Below, piece after piece: positions 1 to 11,858 of a stretch of DNA of 64,000 bases. The stretch comes from Dysidea avara. Taxonomy: Eukaryota; Porifera; Demospongiae; Dictyoceratida; Dysideidae. Position 1 is the stretch's first letter, and each line of letters starts with the position of its first letter. The notes below the pieces were generated by a model, which did not search any database, was not told the DNA's origin, and saw only the letters and a list, made by a program, of their open reading frames with translations. The stretch is taken from assembly GCF_963678975.1 (NCBI RefSeq), contig NC_089276.1, positions 1,943,445-2,007,444 on the forward strand. The letters run 5' to 3'. A program made the position numbers and the translations under genes.

Positions 1-1795
1 GCACATTAAGTCCTTTAAGATTTTAAAGTATGTTTGAGCTGCTGCTGATACTTATAGCTACTAAAATATGCATATATACATATATGAGTGATATCTGGGA
101 AATGCATTATTGAAATAACAAAATGCACAATAATTTATCACTTTGTACATGTAGGATGATCACTACTACTCATTTTCACATTTTCCAGCCAGGGTTATCA
201 GGAATGAAGACAACACCTATAATAATGATGACCACGGTGATGACAAATGATACAGAGCTCATCAAAAACTTTGAACCTTAAATGCACTTATAATTAGCTC
301 CACAAATGTCATACATCACTACCCAATGAGAAGTTTTATTGCTACACATCATGGACACTTTACTAATACTCTTGCAAACATTGCTACAACACATAATTAT
401 TGCATTGCATACAATTATAATTAATTGTAAAACTCACATGCATGACTATAATACAATGATATAAGTTAAGAGTGTTTATAGTGACACACTAGACATTCAT
501 TTTAATTTTCTGAAGCTTTCATAGGGGTGGAGTCACTTTCATCCCATCATTTGCATTTGCTAGCCAGCAAATCTAGAATTTCATGAATAAAAGAATGTGA
601 AAATTACTTTTCACACAATTTTGTAAAACTGTTTTGAATGGCATCAATTAGAATGTCTTCCAGATCTCAATTTTCTGCACAACATTTCAGTACAATAATA
701 TTATTTTGTTAAGTATAGGTTGAAATTCTATTGGTGTGGTGCTATAGGTAGCATTCAAACATCAATCAAGTTATACAGTCATGGTTATAGATAGCTATGT
801 GACCAAATTTTGAAAAATCATCTTTATGAGTGCATTTGATACATATAGTTCTGAAATACAGCATTATAAGTTAAATTCTTACAAATGGGTATAATAACCA
901 TAGATTCCTAGAATTACAAGAAATTTTTTAGAAATATTTGAAAAGTGTTTCTGTTACTTACAGCAGGGGCGGATCCAGGGTATTTACAACTAATTATCAT
1001 AAACAACTGTTTATGACTGTCAGTTTTGTTCTGACTGCTTTGATGGCCATACCAATATGCAAGTTGTTTATAATAATTCAATCAGTAAATCAAACTGCTT
1101 CCACTATACAGAAAATTTTGAAAATAAATTATTACGTGGAATTTACTGCTGATGGACTGACTGACTGATTAATTTACTTACTTACTTACTAATGCCTTCA
1201 GACAAGCGTAACTCAATAACGGTTACGGCTATGGGCTTGATTTTTTTACTGCAATATAGACATCACTTCAACCAGACAGGTGGCTGTTGGCGTACTGTAG
1301 TACGTACTATGTACCCCTACAATTTCTTTTCACTGACAGCATAAGGTGTAGATTTGCATTACTGTGTTGTGGCTTCCTTTCTGGCCTTGTATCACGGTTG
1401 TGACCCATGGTCACTAAATGGATTGCAGAGACTCTTCTGATAGTGTTCTTCATTTGTAACACTGTGCAATGAGCTGCACATAGCTGAAAAGGAAGCATTA
1501 TGGCCACTTTAATTCACTTCTCAGTAATATTTATGATTGTGTACGTTCAGGTGCAAAATTAATTTAGTGGCATTCTTTCCTTTGCAGTATTTCAACAGAC
1601 ACGGTTATGTTGCAAAGAAAAATTTAGGAATTTAAAGTTCAATTATAGGGATCACAAAAGTAGAAAGTAGTGAAATGACTGCTTCAAACAAGGAGGTTTT
1701 ATTTCTATGATCCCAAATTGAACTTGATTTTTTAATATGATTGTATCAGTTGGTAAGAAAATTTCTTGCACAAAAATTATTATACAAGGTTGAAC
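1..1795. other. AT-rich stretch without a recognisable gene
   Basis: No open frame here shows codon structure or a known motif. At about 963-978 there is a single hAT-like terminal sequence (CAGGGGCGGATCCAGG) without a partner end, so only a transposon scrap. A copy of the dispersed CTCTAATAGAG motif lies at about 1797-1815. Confidence 0.5.
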
Positions 1796-1960
1796 TACTC
1801 TAATAGAGCAATCATTTACATAAATCATACAAAAAATTTTATCACAAAAATTTTTTTGCATGAAAATAAAGTGAATAACAGTATAAGACAAAAAAAAATG
1901 ATAAACTCAGTAGTATAATTATTATATTTAAAAAATGAGGCAAGGTTTGAAAGTGATATG

Positions 1961-2091
1961 AATGATCGTAGCATTATACAACACATGGCAATGTGGGAAA
2001 ATCCCTATACTTTGGCATTGAACAGATGGTGTGGTAACATGCTAAATGTAGGGATTTCCCACACAGCTGAGTTGTGTAATGCTACCATCAT
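1961..2091. mobile_element. Foldback MITE, about 130 bp
   Basis: Two arms of about 47 bp (1962-2009 and 2044-2090) are near-perfect reverse complements. Both contain GTGGGAAA(A)TCCCTA and end in ATGAT(C/G)GTAGCATTA. The loop is about 34 bp. This is the structure of a short non-autonomous foldback element. The family is not identified. Confidence 0.7.
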
Positions 2092-4680
2092 CCATACCTT
2101 TTGTTTTGTGCTACAGGGATTTGACTAATGATACAACCTCAAAAATTTTCTTGTTGTCCACCATCTGAATTAAAAATGTCTTACACATTAGCTACAGTAA
2201 AATACTTTAGTAACAATGCATTTTATTATTTAGAAGTCCATACATAAAGTGTTACTTTAGTAATGTGTTATTCCAAATTGTTCAGTTGCCACATAGTGAA
2301 TACCATTGCTAAGAGACCATGGTAACAAATTAACAACCGATTAAAAATATTGTTAACAAAACCAACAATCAACCAACAGATGTTGACACTGACTTGTTAC
2401 TTTTGATACACTGATGTAACAAAACCAGCAAACCAAAGAAGTTGAACAAATTAACATTGTAGTTCCAGATAAGTGCTCATTTGTTGCAATTACATTGCTA
2501 TGTGTTGTGATAACTCAAAAGTTATTCACACCTACTGAGACGTAAGTCAATATTTCAGGAATTATCCTATACAAAACAGTGTTATGTTTCAACCACTGAA
2601 CCATATAATGCTGAAATCCTTTGAAATCAGTAAAATCAAGTAAAATCATTCAAGATTGTGAAATCTGTGCACTTATATCATCCTGATAGCATTGAAGGGG
2701 CAAGCCTATATAGCTAGCTACTAGCAATGTTATCAAAAACATCTTACTCCATTGGCATGTGCTTGGGGAAAAGACAACAAGCCACTTGCTATAGAGGCTT
2801 ATATTCAGCATATGGCAATACAACATAGAACCATTATAGTTAGTCACACAGACCTGACAAACTTCCTCTATGAATTCAACCTGAGTTTCTGTTCACGAGC
2901 AATCACCAGGTGATGGTATTCATTGAGTGATAATTGTCTTAAAGCACTTTATGTATTCTGCAACTCACTTTTACTTTGCAGACCTGACTACTGCTTTGCA
3001 GAGTTGAACCTGCTTATGACAGTAGTACACAGGTAGCCTGGTTTGTATGGTTACACTTAGGTGGCTTAGTGGTTGTGGTGTGTGCAAAATGAAACCAAGT
3101 AAATATTACACTAAGGATATATGGTACAAGCAAGCAAGCAACATGAATCCATCACAGCCATTCACACATAGTGGGGCTCGCTAAAGCTCGCCCCAATAAC
3201 AGTTTATGGGAACTGCACCCATATCACTATAGTAAGCCTTTCTTAATGACTTTCTGTCCCTGCCCATGTGTCTACTTGCTGTTTTTTACTAATCAACTTG
3301 GCAAAAACACTATTATTTTCCCAGCGATTAGCCCTACACAAACCACGCTATAACTCTTGAACAATTAACACTTGCAGCTTCAAATCTTCCAACCTATTAG
3401 ACTAGTCTATGGACTGTAACGGGCCAGTAAATAAAGATGTGTGCTTATTAGCAAAGGCAGGTCATCACCAAAAGTATAACATGCAGTATTTTAACTATTT
3501 CCGGTTGACCATAACCTTAAGGTTATAAAGAGTGTGTAGGTATGGCTTCAATAAGCAGCCCACTGAAGGTATCATCCACACCCTCAGTGTTAAAGTGATA
3601 TCCTAAAGAAAGCAGTGTTTTACTGAAATACTTCACCATATGTGTTTGTACAAGCTATACTGAAGTAGGATACTCTCCCCCCCTATAATAATTATTATGA
3701 ACTCTTGCTTTTAAGAAAGCACTAAAATGGGCCCACTAATGCAATAATGAAATTATTGTGAATATTTGAAAATCCATGAGGTGGAAATAGCCAAATAATA
3801 AAAATTTTGTGGCACTTTCATTAAAACATGCAGGCAGAAATGGGAATTTAGCAATCAACTTTGCCTGGCCTTACTCATAGATAATATACCCCCATGGATG
3901 GGAAACTGCACCACACACCCATAGACTTTGTACAAGAACCACAAATCATATCCTGGTTTTGTGCCTCCACAAAAGTTATCCCTGTTACTGAATATTATCT
4001 TGTTATGTGCATGAGTTGTGGTAGAGCTAAATTTTGGTAAGTTTGACCACTTTGTGTAAACCGGGTGTAAACATTAGAAGTCTTACAATGGAGGCATAAT
4101 GTGCTGTGGGAGAAACACATTCACTGAGAAATGGCAGTATCACTTGTGTGTGTTTGTTTGCAGTTAAAATGGTTTGTTTAAGTTACACTTTCATAGTAAC
4201 AGTAATTGATGAATTACAAAATAGTTGATGAATTACAAAATAAATATAATTACAATTTTTAATGACGTATGCATTGAATTTATTATTACAAAACAGGACA
4301 TTGTATGCGTTACAAAAGTTTATGGTTGATTAATTCACTACGGGATAGTATTAACTGCATGGGTGCCTAGTTACTTGTTGACGATTAATAACAAACATTG
4401 TAGACAATTCTTTGACTAGAAAATGGCACTACTAATGAAGAGAAACCTGCATGCTAACATCATTTCAGCATATTTGCAGGATGGCATGGTTGCATGTACT
4501 TTCAAATGACATCACAATGCTTGCTACATACATGAATGGCACTATGTTTAATGCATTAGCTACATTAATTTATGAATTTTTGTTAAAATGACAGTGGTCC
4601 TCCACGTAGGGTAGGTACCAATGCTAAAAACATTAGAAATTGCTGTTACTGCTTCCAAGTGGGAGACGAGATGTTGTATT
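2092..4680. other. Intergenic AT-rich DNA
   Basis: I see no gene, splice-consistent exon or clear repeat pair in this stretch. The short open frames have no compositional support. Confidence 0.45.
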
Positions 4681-4866
4681 AACATATTATACTACAGATA
4701 TCATATGGTATTCGAAATATATACCAAAAGATATACATATTTAGGAAAGGGTGCCATAGTGCGAGGTTTTGCCTCGCACTTCGCCTCACACTATAACATC
4801 TTTTCTAAGTTTGTATATCTTTTGGTATATATTTCGAATACCATGATATCTGTAGTATAACATATA
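4681..4866. mobile_element. Long-arm foldback element with a GC-rich inner hairpin
   Basis: The left arm (about 4689-4748) and right arm (about 4802-4859) are reverse complements over about 60 bp with few mismatches, sharing GGTATTCGAAATATATACC. A second perfect hairpin sits in the loop: stem GTGCGAGG / CCTCGCAC at about 4759-4779. The open frame running through it is a product of the repeat and not a gene. Fits a foldback MITE. Confidence 0.75.
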
Positions 4867-5208
4867 CATATATATGTATATGCCTGTTTTGGTATGCTAT
4901 AGACCCTTTCCATGCAAGCTAAAATATTTACGAAATGTTATAACGTACTATAATAATTGTTTTCATGCTTGTAGCAGCCTAGAGAAAAAGACACCTGTGG
5001 AAAGCACTGTAAAGGCAAAGAAGTACTGAAGTCAGAAGGTACACAACATATAGTACTACCAGTTACTATAGTCATAATGTGTTCCTGCAGGTGAACCTCC
5101 CAGTACGAAAAAGCACAAGGGAAGTGAAGCTAAGGCTTTATTTGTTTTTCTAGGTGTGTGTGTTTTCCTCACATTGATGAAGGTGTTCCCCTGCACCTCT
5201 TTCAGTAA

Positions 5209-6511
5209 AACTTACCGACTCTGATGATGATCATGAATGGAATAAATTCATGTACTTGATAAAAAGAGATTTAGATGCATTTAGAACTCATTTCAAAAAT
5301 TTAGAATCATCTTTTAATTGTGATGACTTTTGTTTGTTTAACAAAGATGATGATGCTAGAGAGGCTACATACATGATTTCTTTTCATCAGTACCAGAGAT
5401 GTAGCAGCTCCATGTGGCAACATTGGCAGAAAGTTCTTGTTAGAGAGCACACAAAAATTCAGCATGCCACATACCCAATATCATGCGAAAGACACAGTGA
5501 CCATATCTGGCTTGACCCATACTTTTTAGATAACAGATCTTTGGTACGAATAGGTTTGTTGAATTCGAATAAAGCAAAAGAAGATAAGGACAGACAATTT
5601 GCTTATTCATCAGATTTTTACGAGCATGGGATAAGATGGCATGAAGATGTGTGGTCCAAGAGATTATGCCACTGTATTCGTGACAATATAGTTGATGAAA
5701 ACAAATTACACATTGAATTTACTGGAAAAAATGGTAATGAAATCTGCAAGGACAAAAATGCAATGGTGTACAGATTCCACGGAGCACCAGATCTTAAGCA
5801 AAAAATTTACGATCAATGCGTTGTAATGAATATAACTGCACCATCAACATCTGATACAACAGCAGCATCAGAATGCACAACACCACATGTCAATCATCCA
5901 GATGCAGAAATTTATGGAATGATTGAGAACCCTGTAAGAAACGAAGGGTATATGTCATGGAAGATGATGTGCCTGTAATACACAAGACTGGGGAGCTCCT
6001 AGCAAATATGTGACTGGATTTGCGAAAAGGTACCTTTCCACACATTTGACATATCAGCAAACAAAGTCATGTAACAATTGACTCCTTATACTGATTAACT
6101 TGCTCTTAGTATCAAAATGTAGCCAGATACTGTAGCTACATTCAGTGAAAATTTCAAGCAATTATATGCCATGATCAAAAAGTTATGAAGCCTTAAAGTT
6201 CAAAAAATGGGTCAAATTTTGTGTGTGAAAAAGGTACCTTTTCGCAAATCCGGTCACATATGCACATTGTGCTTGTTAAAAAAGTGTTGAGAATAATGAG
6301 GAAGGAGAAATTGACCAGTTCAGTCTCACTGTCAGTGCATGGGATATTACTTGTTAGGCAGCAGGGCACAATGCTATGCAGCATGAAAATGCCAGTGGTT
6401 GATGTGTCTCGTGATTGTCAGTCTGTTACTGATTATTCAACTCTATCAATCACAATGGAGTCTGCCATGGGAGGCCTAAACAATGATATTGTGTACAGCA
6501 GCATAACATGA
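5209..6511 (+). pseudogene. Unrecognised gene fragment, frameshifted and split by a MITE
   Basis: A long open exon follows a good acceptor (pyrimidine tract plus cag ending at 5208) and starts with an acidic stretch reading LTDSDDDHEW. The frame runs to 5978 but its end is out of register. From about 5930 a shifted frame (KKRRVYVMEDDVPVIHKTGE) reads on to 6008, is interrupted by the MITE at 6009-6258, and continues in the same frame from 6259 to a stop at 6511 (MHIVLVKKVLRIMRK..., later SITMESAMGGLNNDIVY). KKRR could be a nuclear localisation signal. A HGAPD motif lies near residue 178 of the first exon. It loosely recalls PD-(D/E)xK nuclease cores, but I cannot see the rest of such a site. 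I do not recognise the family. It may be a decayed host gene or a transposon-encoded protein. Confidence 0.5.
6009..6258. mobile_element. 250-bp MITE with TA target duplication, inserted in coding sequence
   Basis: The termini are inverted repeats of about 44 bp beginning TGTGAC(T/C)GGATTTGCG and continuing AAAAGGTACCTTT. A TA dinucleotide flanks both sides (6007-6008 and 6259-6260), as for Tc1/mariner-like non-autonomous elements. Removing the element with one TA rejoins an open reading frame across the site. Confidence 0.85.
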
Positions 6512-7061
6512 TTGATACATAACTTTGAGGAGGCCTAGCAGCCTAACATACCATATACCAACAACAATTGCTTTATTGTTGTAAATAAGATAAATACTTG
6601 TTTGTTTTCAGTGTTGCAATTATTTATTGTATTAGGATTTAAAACACCACCTGTCTTTGTGATGTCCTCATGCTCACCTCACATACACATCACCGCAGCA
6701 TCACCTAGACCCCACGATTACTTCACAAAGACATCAACCTTTTTGTTCTGTCCACCCCTAATATAATACTCGCTCTAATAGTGCACTATTTGAATTATTG
6801 GTGTGATTGTTTAATTAGGATGGGGACCCTCATGTGTGTTGCAAAGCTACATGTCAACTGTATCTTTGTGGAGGATCAAGGATTTCTTGATCTGTTGAAG
6901 GAACTCCTCTTGGATATGTACAGTACAATATACAGTATGTACGTGTGCAGCGGTAATATTATTCGACATGATTCATAACTCATGATCTCATGAATTCATT
7001 CTCATGATCATGATTCACATGATTCACAACTGTAAGCACTGTTGGTACCATAACATGCACA
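6512..7061. other. 3' flank of the broken gene, no further gene seen
   Basis: AT-rich sequence with no recognisable exon. A possible polyadenylation-like AATAAG/GATAAATA stretch occurs around 6583-6597. Confidence 0.35.
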
Positions 7062-7620
7062 TTAGAACATGTATTTACACTCACTAGACTCTAACTGCCG
7101 CTTGAGTAATTTCCATGCGTGCATACAGTACATCTGGTTCTCATGGATGTATATATGCATGTTAGTAGGTTTGGCCACCCCAACTAGGATAGTGTCACCT
7201 TGAGACACTTTCTTAGCGGAGATAGTCAATCCAGCAGTTGCAGATAAACCTAGGAAGTGAAAAATACCCATCAAGTATCATATACCACACACAATCATGC
7301 TACACATGTGCGCACGCCACACATCTCCTTTTAACCTCTCCTGTATCCATCTTGGGCATGTTATAGCTCGTAGCATACTCCATAATAGTTTTTGCTGCTG
7401 CTAAACCATAAATGATTTAAGTAACACAATAATTGTGCAATGTGACAGCACTATATGCTAACCTCTCCTGTGTTTGAGACAAGTTGTAGCTCATAGCACA
7501 CTCCATGTAGTTGTTACCATGGTGATGTGACAGATCATAACCTAATACAGTAACACAATAATTGTGGTAAAATAAGTTCAACAGTACTGAGTGATAAATC
7601 TGGGACATAGTACACTTCAT
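7062..7620 (-). other. Possible exon cluster or triplicated exon-like unit
   Basis: Read on the minus strand, three imperfect units of about 110 bp follow each other, starting near 7620, 7514 and 7406. Each begins (A)ACTA(C/T)ATG(A/G)AGT and they translate as NYMKCTMSQ, NYMECAMSYNLSQTQER and TIMEYATSYNMPKMDTGE. The second and third end at a GAGAG/GTTA donor-like junction. A further open stretch after an acceptor at about 7255 reads LSATAGLTISAKKVSQGDT. This may be the 3' part of a gene with duplicated small exons, or a decayed tandem repeat. No family is recognised. Confidence 0.3.
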
Positions 7621-7690
7621 GTAGTTTGTGTGTGTGTGTACGTGTGAGTGTGTGGAGGTGTCCGATTATTGAGGTGTCCTTATTAGTGAA

Positions 7691-8617
7691 GTGTCAGGGT
7701 GGGGTGATCTGCTTTACCACATTGTGTCAACAGCAGGGTTAGAGGCTAGCAAGATCAGATCAGCGGATCAGAGGGCATGTGCATATGATCAAAAGCCCAT
7801 AACATTAGATGGGCAGATAGACCTGAACATCAGTTTTGGTGAGAATACATTGTGTACTACTGTATATATTAAGTTAGTAGCTCCTGATGCACTATTATTG
7901 TCTGAAGCTGTATGCCGTACCTTAGGTGTAGTCAGCTATCATCCTAATGTGCAGGCTGTACAGAAAGGTCCTGTTACAATAACACCCATCACTATCCCTA
8001 TTAAGGAGGATATTCTGCCACTTGGGGAAGACCAGGACATGGAGTTCCAAGTCAGTATGGAGGCAGTGACTACTGTGGAAGTAAGGTCAAGGACACCAGG
8101 AGAGCTGGCTAACAACACTGGTACCACCCCTGCTACTGAACCAGCACAAATCTTGGGAAGTGACATGAATGATGAGCCTAGTTTACAGGAGCCAAGTGAA
8201 CTAGAATGTGTTCTCAAGCAAGAATTGGGTAGTATCTCACAAGTGAGTCTGATTAAAACTGTACGTTTGCCTGCCAATTCCACTGCAGTAGTACCAGTAC
8301 AAGTTCTGAATGAGAAAGACACATTTATGTTAGAGCCTTCAGATTCACTGGACACCTCATTGAAGATTGTGGAGTCTCTGATAGAAGTAAAAGAGGATGG
8401 CTCTTCTGCAGTAGTGGTAGCCAATACTGGAAAGTCCACATACCAGTTACAGAAAGGTATGGACTTAGACCAAGTTGTTGAAGTGGAGTTAGTTGTTGCC
8501 AAAGATGAAGACTTACCTGTTGTCTGTGAAGGGTCAGTTGAGGAGGCAGTAAAGCCCCTACTAGATCAAGTAAACCTGTTTGGTATCAGCCTACAATCTG
8601 AGAAAACAGTTGAATGA
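7691..8617 (+). pseudogene. Gypsy pol, protease remnant and linker
   Basis: The first part resembles the second half of the retropepsin-like domain of gypsy pol: a flap-like stretch (ITLDGQIDLNISFGE) and a C-terminal LLLSEAVCRTLGVVSYHP segment. The N-terminal D-T/S-G catalytic loop is missing because the element is truncated here. The remaining roughly 200 residues are an acidic, serine- and threonine-rich linker as found between protease and RT in many invertebrate gypsy elements. The stop at 8617 is followed after about 20 bp by the RT frame, so the polyprotein is already broken here. Confidence 0.7.
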
Positions 8618-8638
8618 ATTAAGTGGAGACAACAATAG

Positions 8639-9995
8639 ATGAGCAAGATGCTGAGGGAGTCAAACAAACTACTGTCAGAAGAGCACTTACCTTTAGAAGA
8701 TCTGTTAGTGGAGTATCATGACATATTTAGTCTAAAAGAGGATGAGAGAGGGGAGACTGACCTGATTGAACTAGAGATTGACACCAGTGATGAAGCCCCA
8801 AAGAAACAGTTGGTGAGAAGAACACCTTTTGCTGCTCGCCAAGAGATAGCAAATCAACTAGAGGGGATGCAGAGAAGTGGAGTAATCACACCATCTAAGA
8901 GCCCATGGTCCAGTCTTGTTGTCTTGGTCAGGAAATGGGATGGGACACTACAATTTTGTGTAGATTACCGTGTTCTTAATTCTGTTACCAAGCCAGACCT
9001 ATTCCCTTTACCAAGAATCAATGACCTTTTGGGGAAATCTAAGTGTTTTACGACATTAGATCTTGCATCGGGGTATTGGCAAATTAAAGTTCATGAGAAC
9101 AGCCAAGAGAAGACAGCATTCATTACCCACCAGGGATTGCATGAATTCAGAGTGATGCCATTCAGTGTAATGAATGCACCTGCTGTGTTCCAGCGTTTAA
9201 TGCAGAGAGTATTGCATGGAATACAGTCTGACAGTGGCAAAGAATTTGTGTATCAGTCTATTTGGACGATGTAATAGTCTTTTCAGAATCCTTACATGAT
9301 CATGTCGTTCACCTGAGAGCTGTGTTTAATCGTTTAAAGAGAGCAGGCTTGAAACTCAACCCAAAGAAATGCAAATTTGTTTGTGATGAAGTGGATTACT
9401 TGGGTGACACCATCTGGATCGAAGCCAAATAACTGGAATTTGGATACTGTAAGGCATTTCACCACTCCCACTAACTTGAGGTAGTTGAGACAGTTCCTTG
9501 GGCTAACGTCTCATTATCGTCGTTTTGTGATGGGTTATGCCAAGATTGCTCACCCATTGTATTTACTCACTAAGAAGGGAGCAGTTTTCCAATGGACAGC
9601 TGATTGTGAACTAGCCTTTGAAAGTTTAAGGAACAACACCCGTGCTTGCCTATCCAGATTTTGATAAGGAATTCATGCTGGAAACTGATGCTAGCAAACA
9701 AGGCTTGGGAGCCATACTGTCATAGTACCAAGGTGATAAAAAGTTACATCCGGTAGCATATGGTAGCTGTTCTGTGTCCACAGCTGAGTCCAACTATGCC
9801 ATCACAAACCTAGAAATGTTAGCAGTAGTTTGGGCTGTTACTCATTTTAGATATTACCTTTATGGTCACAATGTGACTGTCACAACAGATCACGCAGCTC
9901 TAAAGGCCATTCTAGGAGTACCTATAATCTCACTGGGCAACATGCTTGATGGTGGAGCAAGTTATACGGAAGTGGAATTAAGAAAATGGAAATAA
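8639..9995 (+). pseudogene. Gypsy reverse transcriptase and RNase H, multiply frameshifted
   Basis: The first frame (8639-9274) holds the RT fingers and palm: FCVDYRVLN, GYWQIKV and EFRVMPF. The catalytic YLDD motif lies at 9259-9270 in a different frame, so a frameshift falls just before the active site. The thumb region carries another frameshift near 9420 and an in-frame stop near 9484, and a further shift occurs near 9645. RNase H begins about 9664 with [13 protein letters not shown], then NLEMLAVVWA and TTDHAALKAIL. At least four breaks make this a dead copy. RT would copy element RNA into DNA and RNase H would remove the RNA strand. Confidence 0.88.
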
Positions 9996-11111
9996 TTCAC
10001 AGGGCAGGAATAAATAATCAACATGCTGATGCATTTTCACGGCAACCTGTCTTACCTGCACCACCTGACATGGAGGCCAATTCAGAAGTTCAAGTTGCTC
10101 ACATTTCTAGCAGTGATGATAGTAAACCTGATACCATCAGCTCTTTACTATGTAAAGATCCTGGTACTGGTGACAACCATGAGAGCAAATCTTTTGCTGA
10201 AGAGCAGTTAAAGGATCCTAGTCTACAGCCAATCATTCAGTATCTGTCAAAGAGTATTCTGCCAGCAGAACCTCAAATTGCAGCAAAGGTAGTTGCTCAA
10301 GCCTCCATGTACACAATAGTTGATGACATCCTTTATTTCAATGGACAGAAGGGTGATTCTCCTAGAACAGTGGTACCTTGTGGATTGCAGCAAAGCATGA
10401 TGGAAAAGTACCACAGTGGAATCATGGCAGGACACTTTTCTGGTCCAAAGATCTACAAAACCATGTCTTATCAATGGTGGTGGCAGAACATGTATCGAGA
10501 TATCACCAACTACACCCATGGTTGTGCCCAATGTGCTATTGTCACTGGCTCAGGGAGAAGACAACTACCCCCAATGCAACCTAATCCTGTAGACCATCCT
10601 TTCCAGATCATTGCATGGCATTGATATAATGGAGCTACCTTTGACAGCTAATGGCAATAAATACGCAATTGTATTTCAAGACCTCTTTACAAAGTGGCCA
10701 ATGGTTTATACTACACCTGACCAGAAGGCTGAAAGAATTGCTAAGCTCTTGGCTCAAGAAATAGTGCCTATGTTTGGAGTACCGGAGGCATTGCTATCAG
10801 ATCGAGGTACAAACCTGTTGTCATGTCTTATGCAGGATGTGTGCAAGTTGCTTGGAATGAAAAAGTTGAATACCACTGCACACCACCCCCAGTGCAATGG
10901 GATAATAGAACGGTTTAACCGAACCTTGAAGACTATGTTGCGGAAACACGTTTCCAAATTTGGAGTGCAGTGGGACATGTACTTATCAGGAGTCCTGTGG
11001 GCTTACCGCAACACGCCACATTCTTCAACCGGTGAAAAACTGTCATTCTTGCTCTTTGGATTTGATTGTCGTCATCCAACAGAGGCTGCCACTTTTACCA
11101 ACCTGGGATAG
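9986..11111 (+). pseudogene. Gypsy integrase, zinc-binding domain and DDE core
   Basis: An HHCC zinc-binding domain (YHSGIMAGHFSG ... CAQC) lies at about 10420-10535. The catalytic core follows with a frameshift near 10610-10620. The DDE residues are visible in GIDIMELP, LLSDRGTN and GIIERFNRTL. The reading frame stops at 11111, where foreign sequence begins. The integrase C-terminal part resumes near 11840. Confidence 0.88.
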
Positions 11112-11835
11112 TACTGTGTGTGTCAGAGTGTCCCAGGATTCTGAGGATACTATTCCATAGACCCCCATCCTGGCTGTGTGTGTCACAGTATCCCAGGATT
11201 CCGAGGATGCTATCAGGGCCGCCCACAGGGGGGGGGGGGGCAACTGGGGAATTTTGCCCCGGGCCCCAGCCTGAAAGGGGCCCCAGGAGGCCCCATGAAG
11301 GGCCCCCTGAATACCTGTTTAAAAGATCGATATACTCTAATAGAGCAGTCAGATCTAAATACTCTAATAAAGCAGTCACAGTATTCTTCAGAGGAGCAGT
11401 ATAGCAAGCTTATAGATAAGGAGATATGGTTGGTGATGGGTAGTTATTGTCATTGCCAGCAGGTTGTGACCTTTTTTTTTTTTTTTTTTTTTTTTTTTTG
11501 GTCTTCACCTTACAACTTGGGTCAAGGGCCCCACTTTAACTCTTTGCCCTGGGCCCCTTAATTCCTCTGGGCGGCCCTGGATACTATAGGGTCCCCTGTG
11601 ACTCACTGTCCTTGGATAGCACTGAGATTCCAAGGACACCATACGAGCAACTATGACTGAGCATCCTGGGATAATCCTCTGTGCATCAAAGTATTCTACA
11701 CCGGCTAGGTAATATTACATACAAAGTTCCTGGACGATCGTGGGATTCTTTTAGACATTCCACTAATATACAATCATGATATCCCAGGATAGTTTTAGAA
11801 GCACTCTGAATTTCTGTGGCAACACTGGACTACCC
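11112..11835. mobile_element. Insertion in the integrase, with nested MITE
   Basis: The integrase sequence breaks off after 11110 and resumes at about 11840. The intervening non-coding sequence has repeated (T)CCCAGGATTC(T/C)GAGGAT(A/G)CTAT units, at about 11130-11153 and 11190-11213, and is itself split by the hAT MITE at 11214-11579. I could not fix the outer ends or a target duplication. Confidence 0.5.
11214..11579. mobile_element. hAT-type MITE, 366 bp
   Basis: The termini are CAGGGCCGCCC and GGGCGGCCCTG. The flanks are an 8-bp target duplication with one mismatch (GATGCTAT at 11206-11213, GATACTAT at 11580-11587). A CAGGG-type end with an 8-bp duplication is the hAT signature. The core has a long T tract and two copies of the CTCTAATA(G/A)AG motif. 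A second copy in inverted orientation lies at 27164-27496. Confidence 0.9.
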
Positions 11836-11858
11836 TGGCCACTTCACCATCTAAGTCA

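Noticed and set aside
4621..4860. 79-residue frame across the 4.7-kb foldback
   Set aside because: It lies wholly in the two arms and loop of an inverted repeat, so it is a by-product of the repeat.
7939..8502. Long minus-strand frame opposite the gypsy protease and linker region
   Set aside because: The plus strand has the retroelement motifs. The minus frame is a shadow with no recognisable domain.
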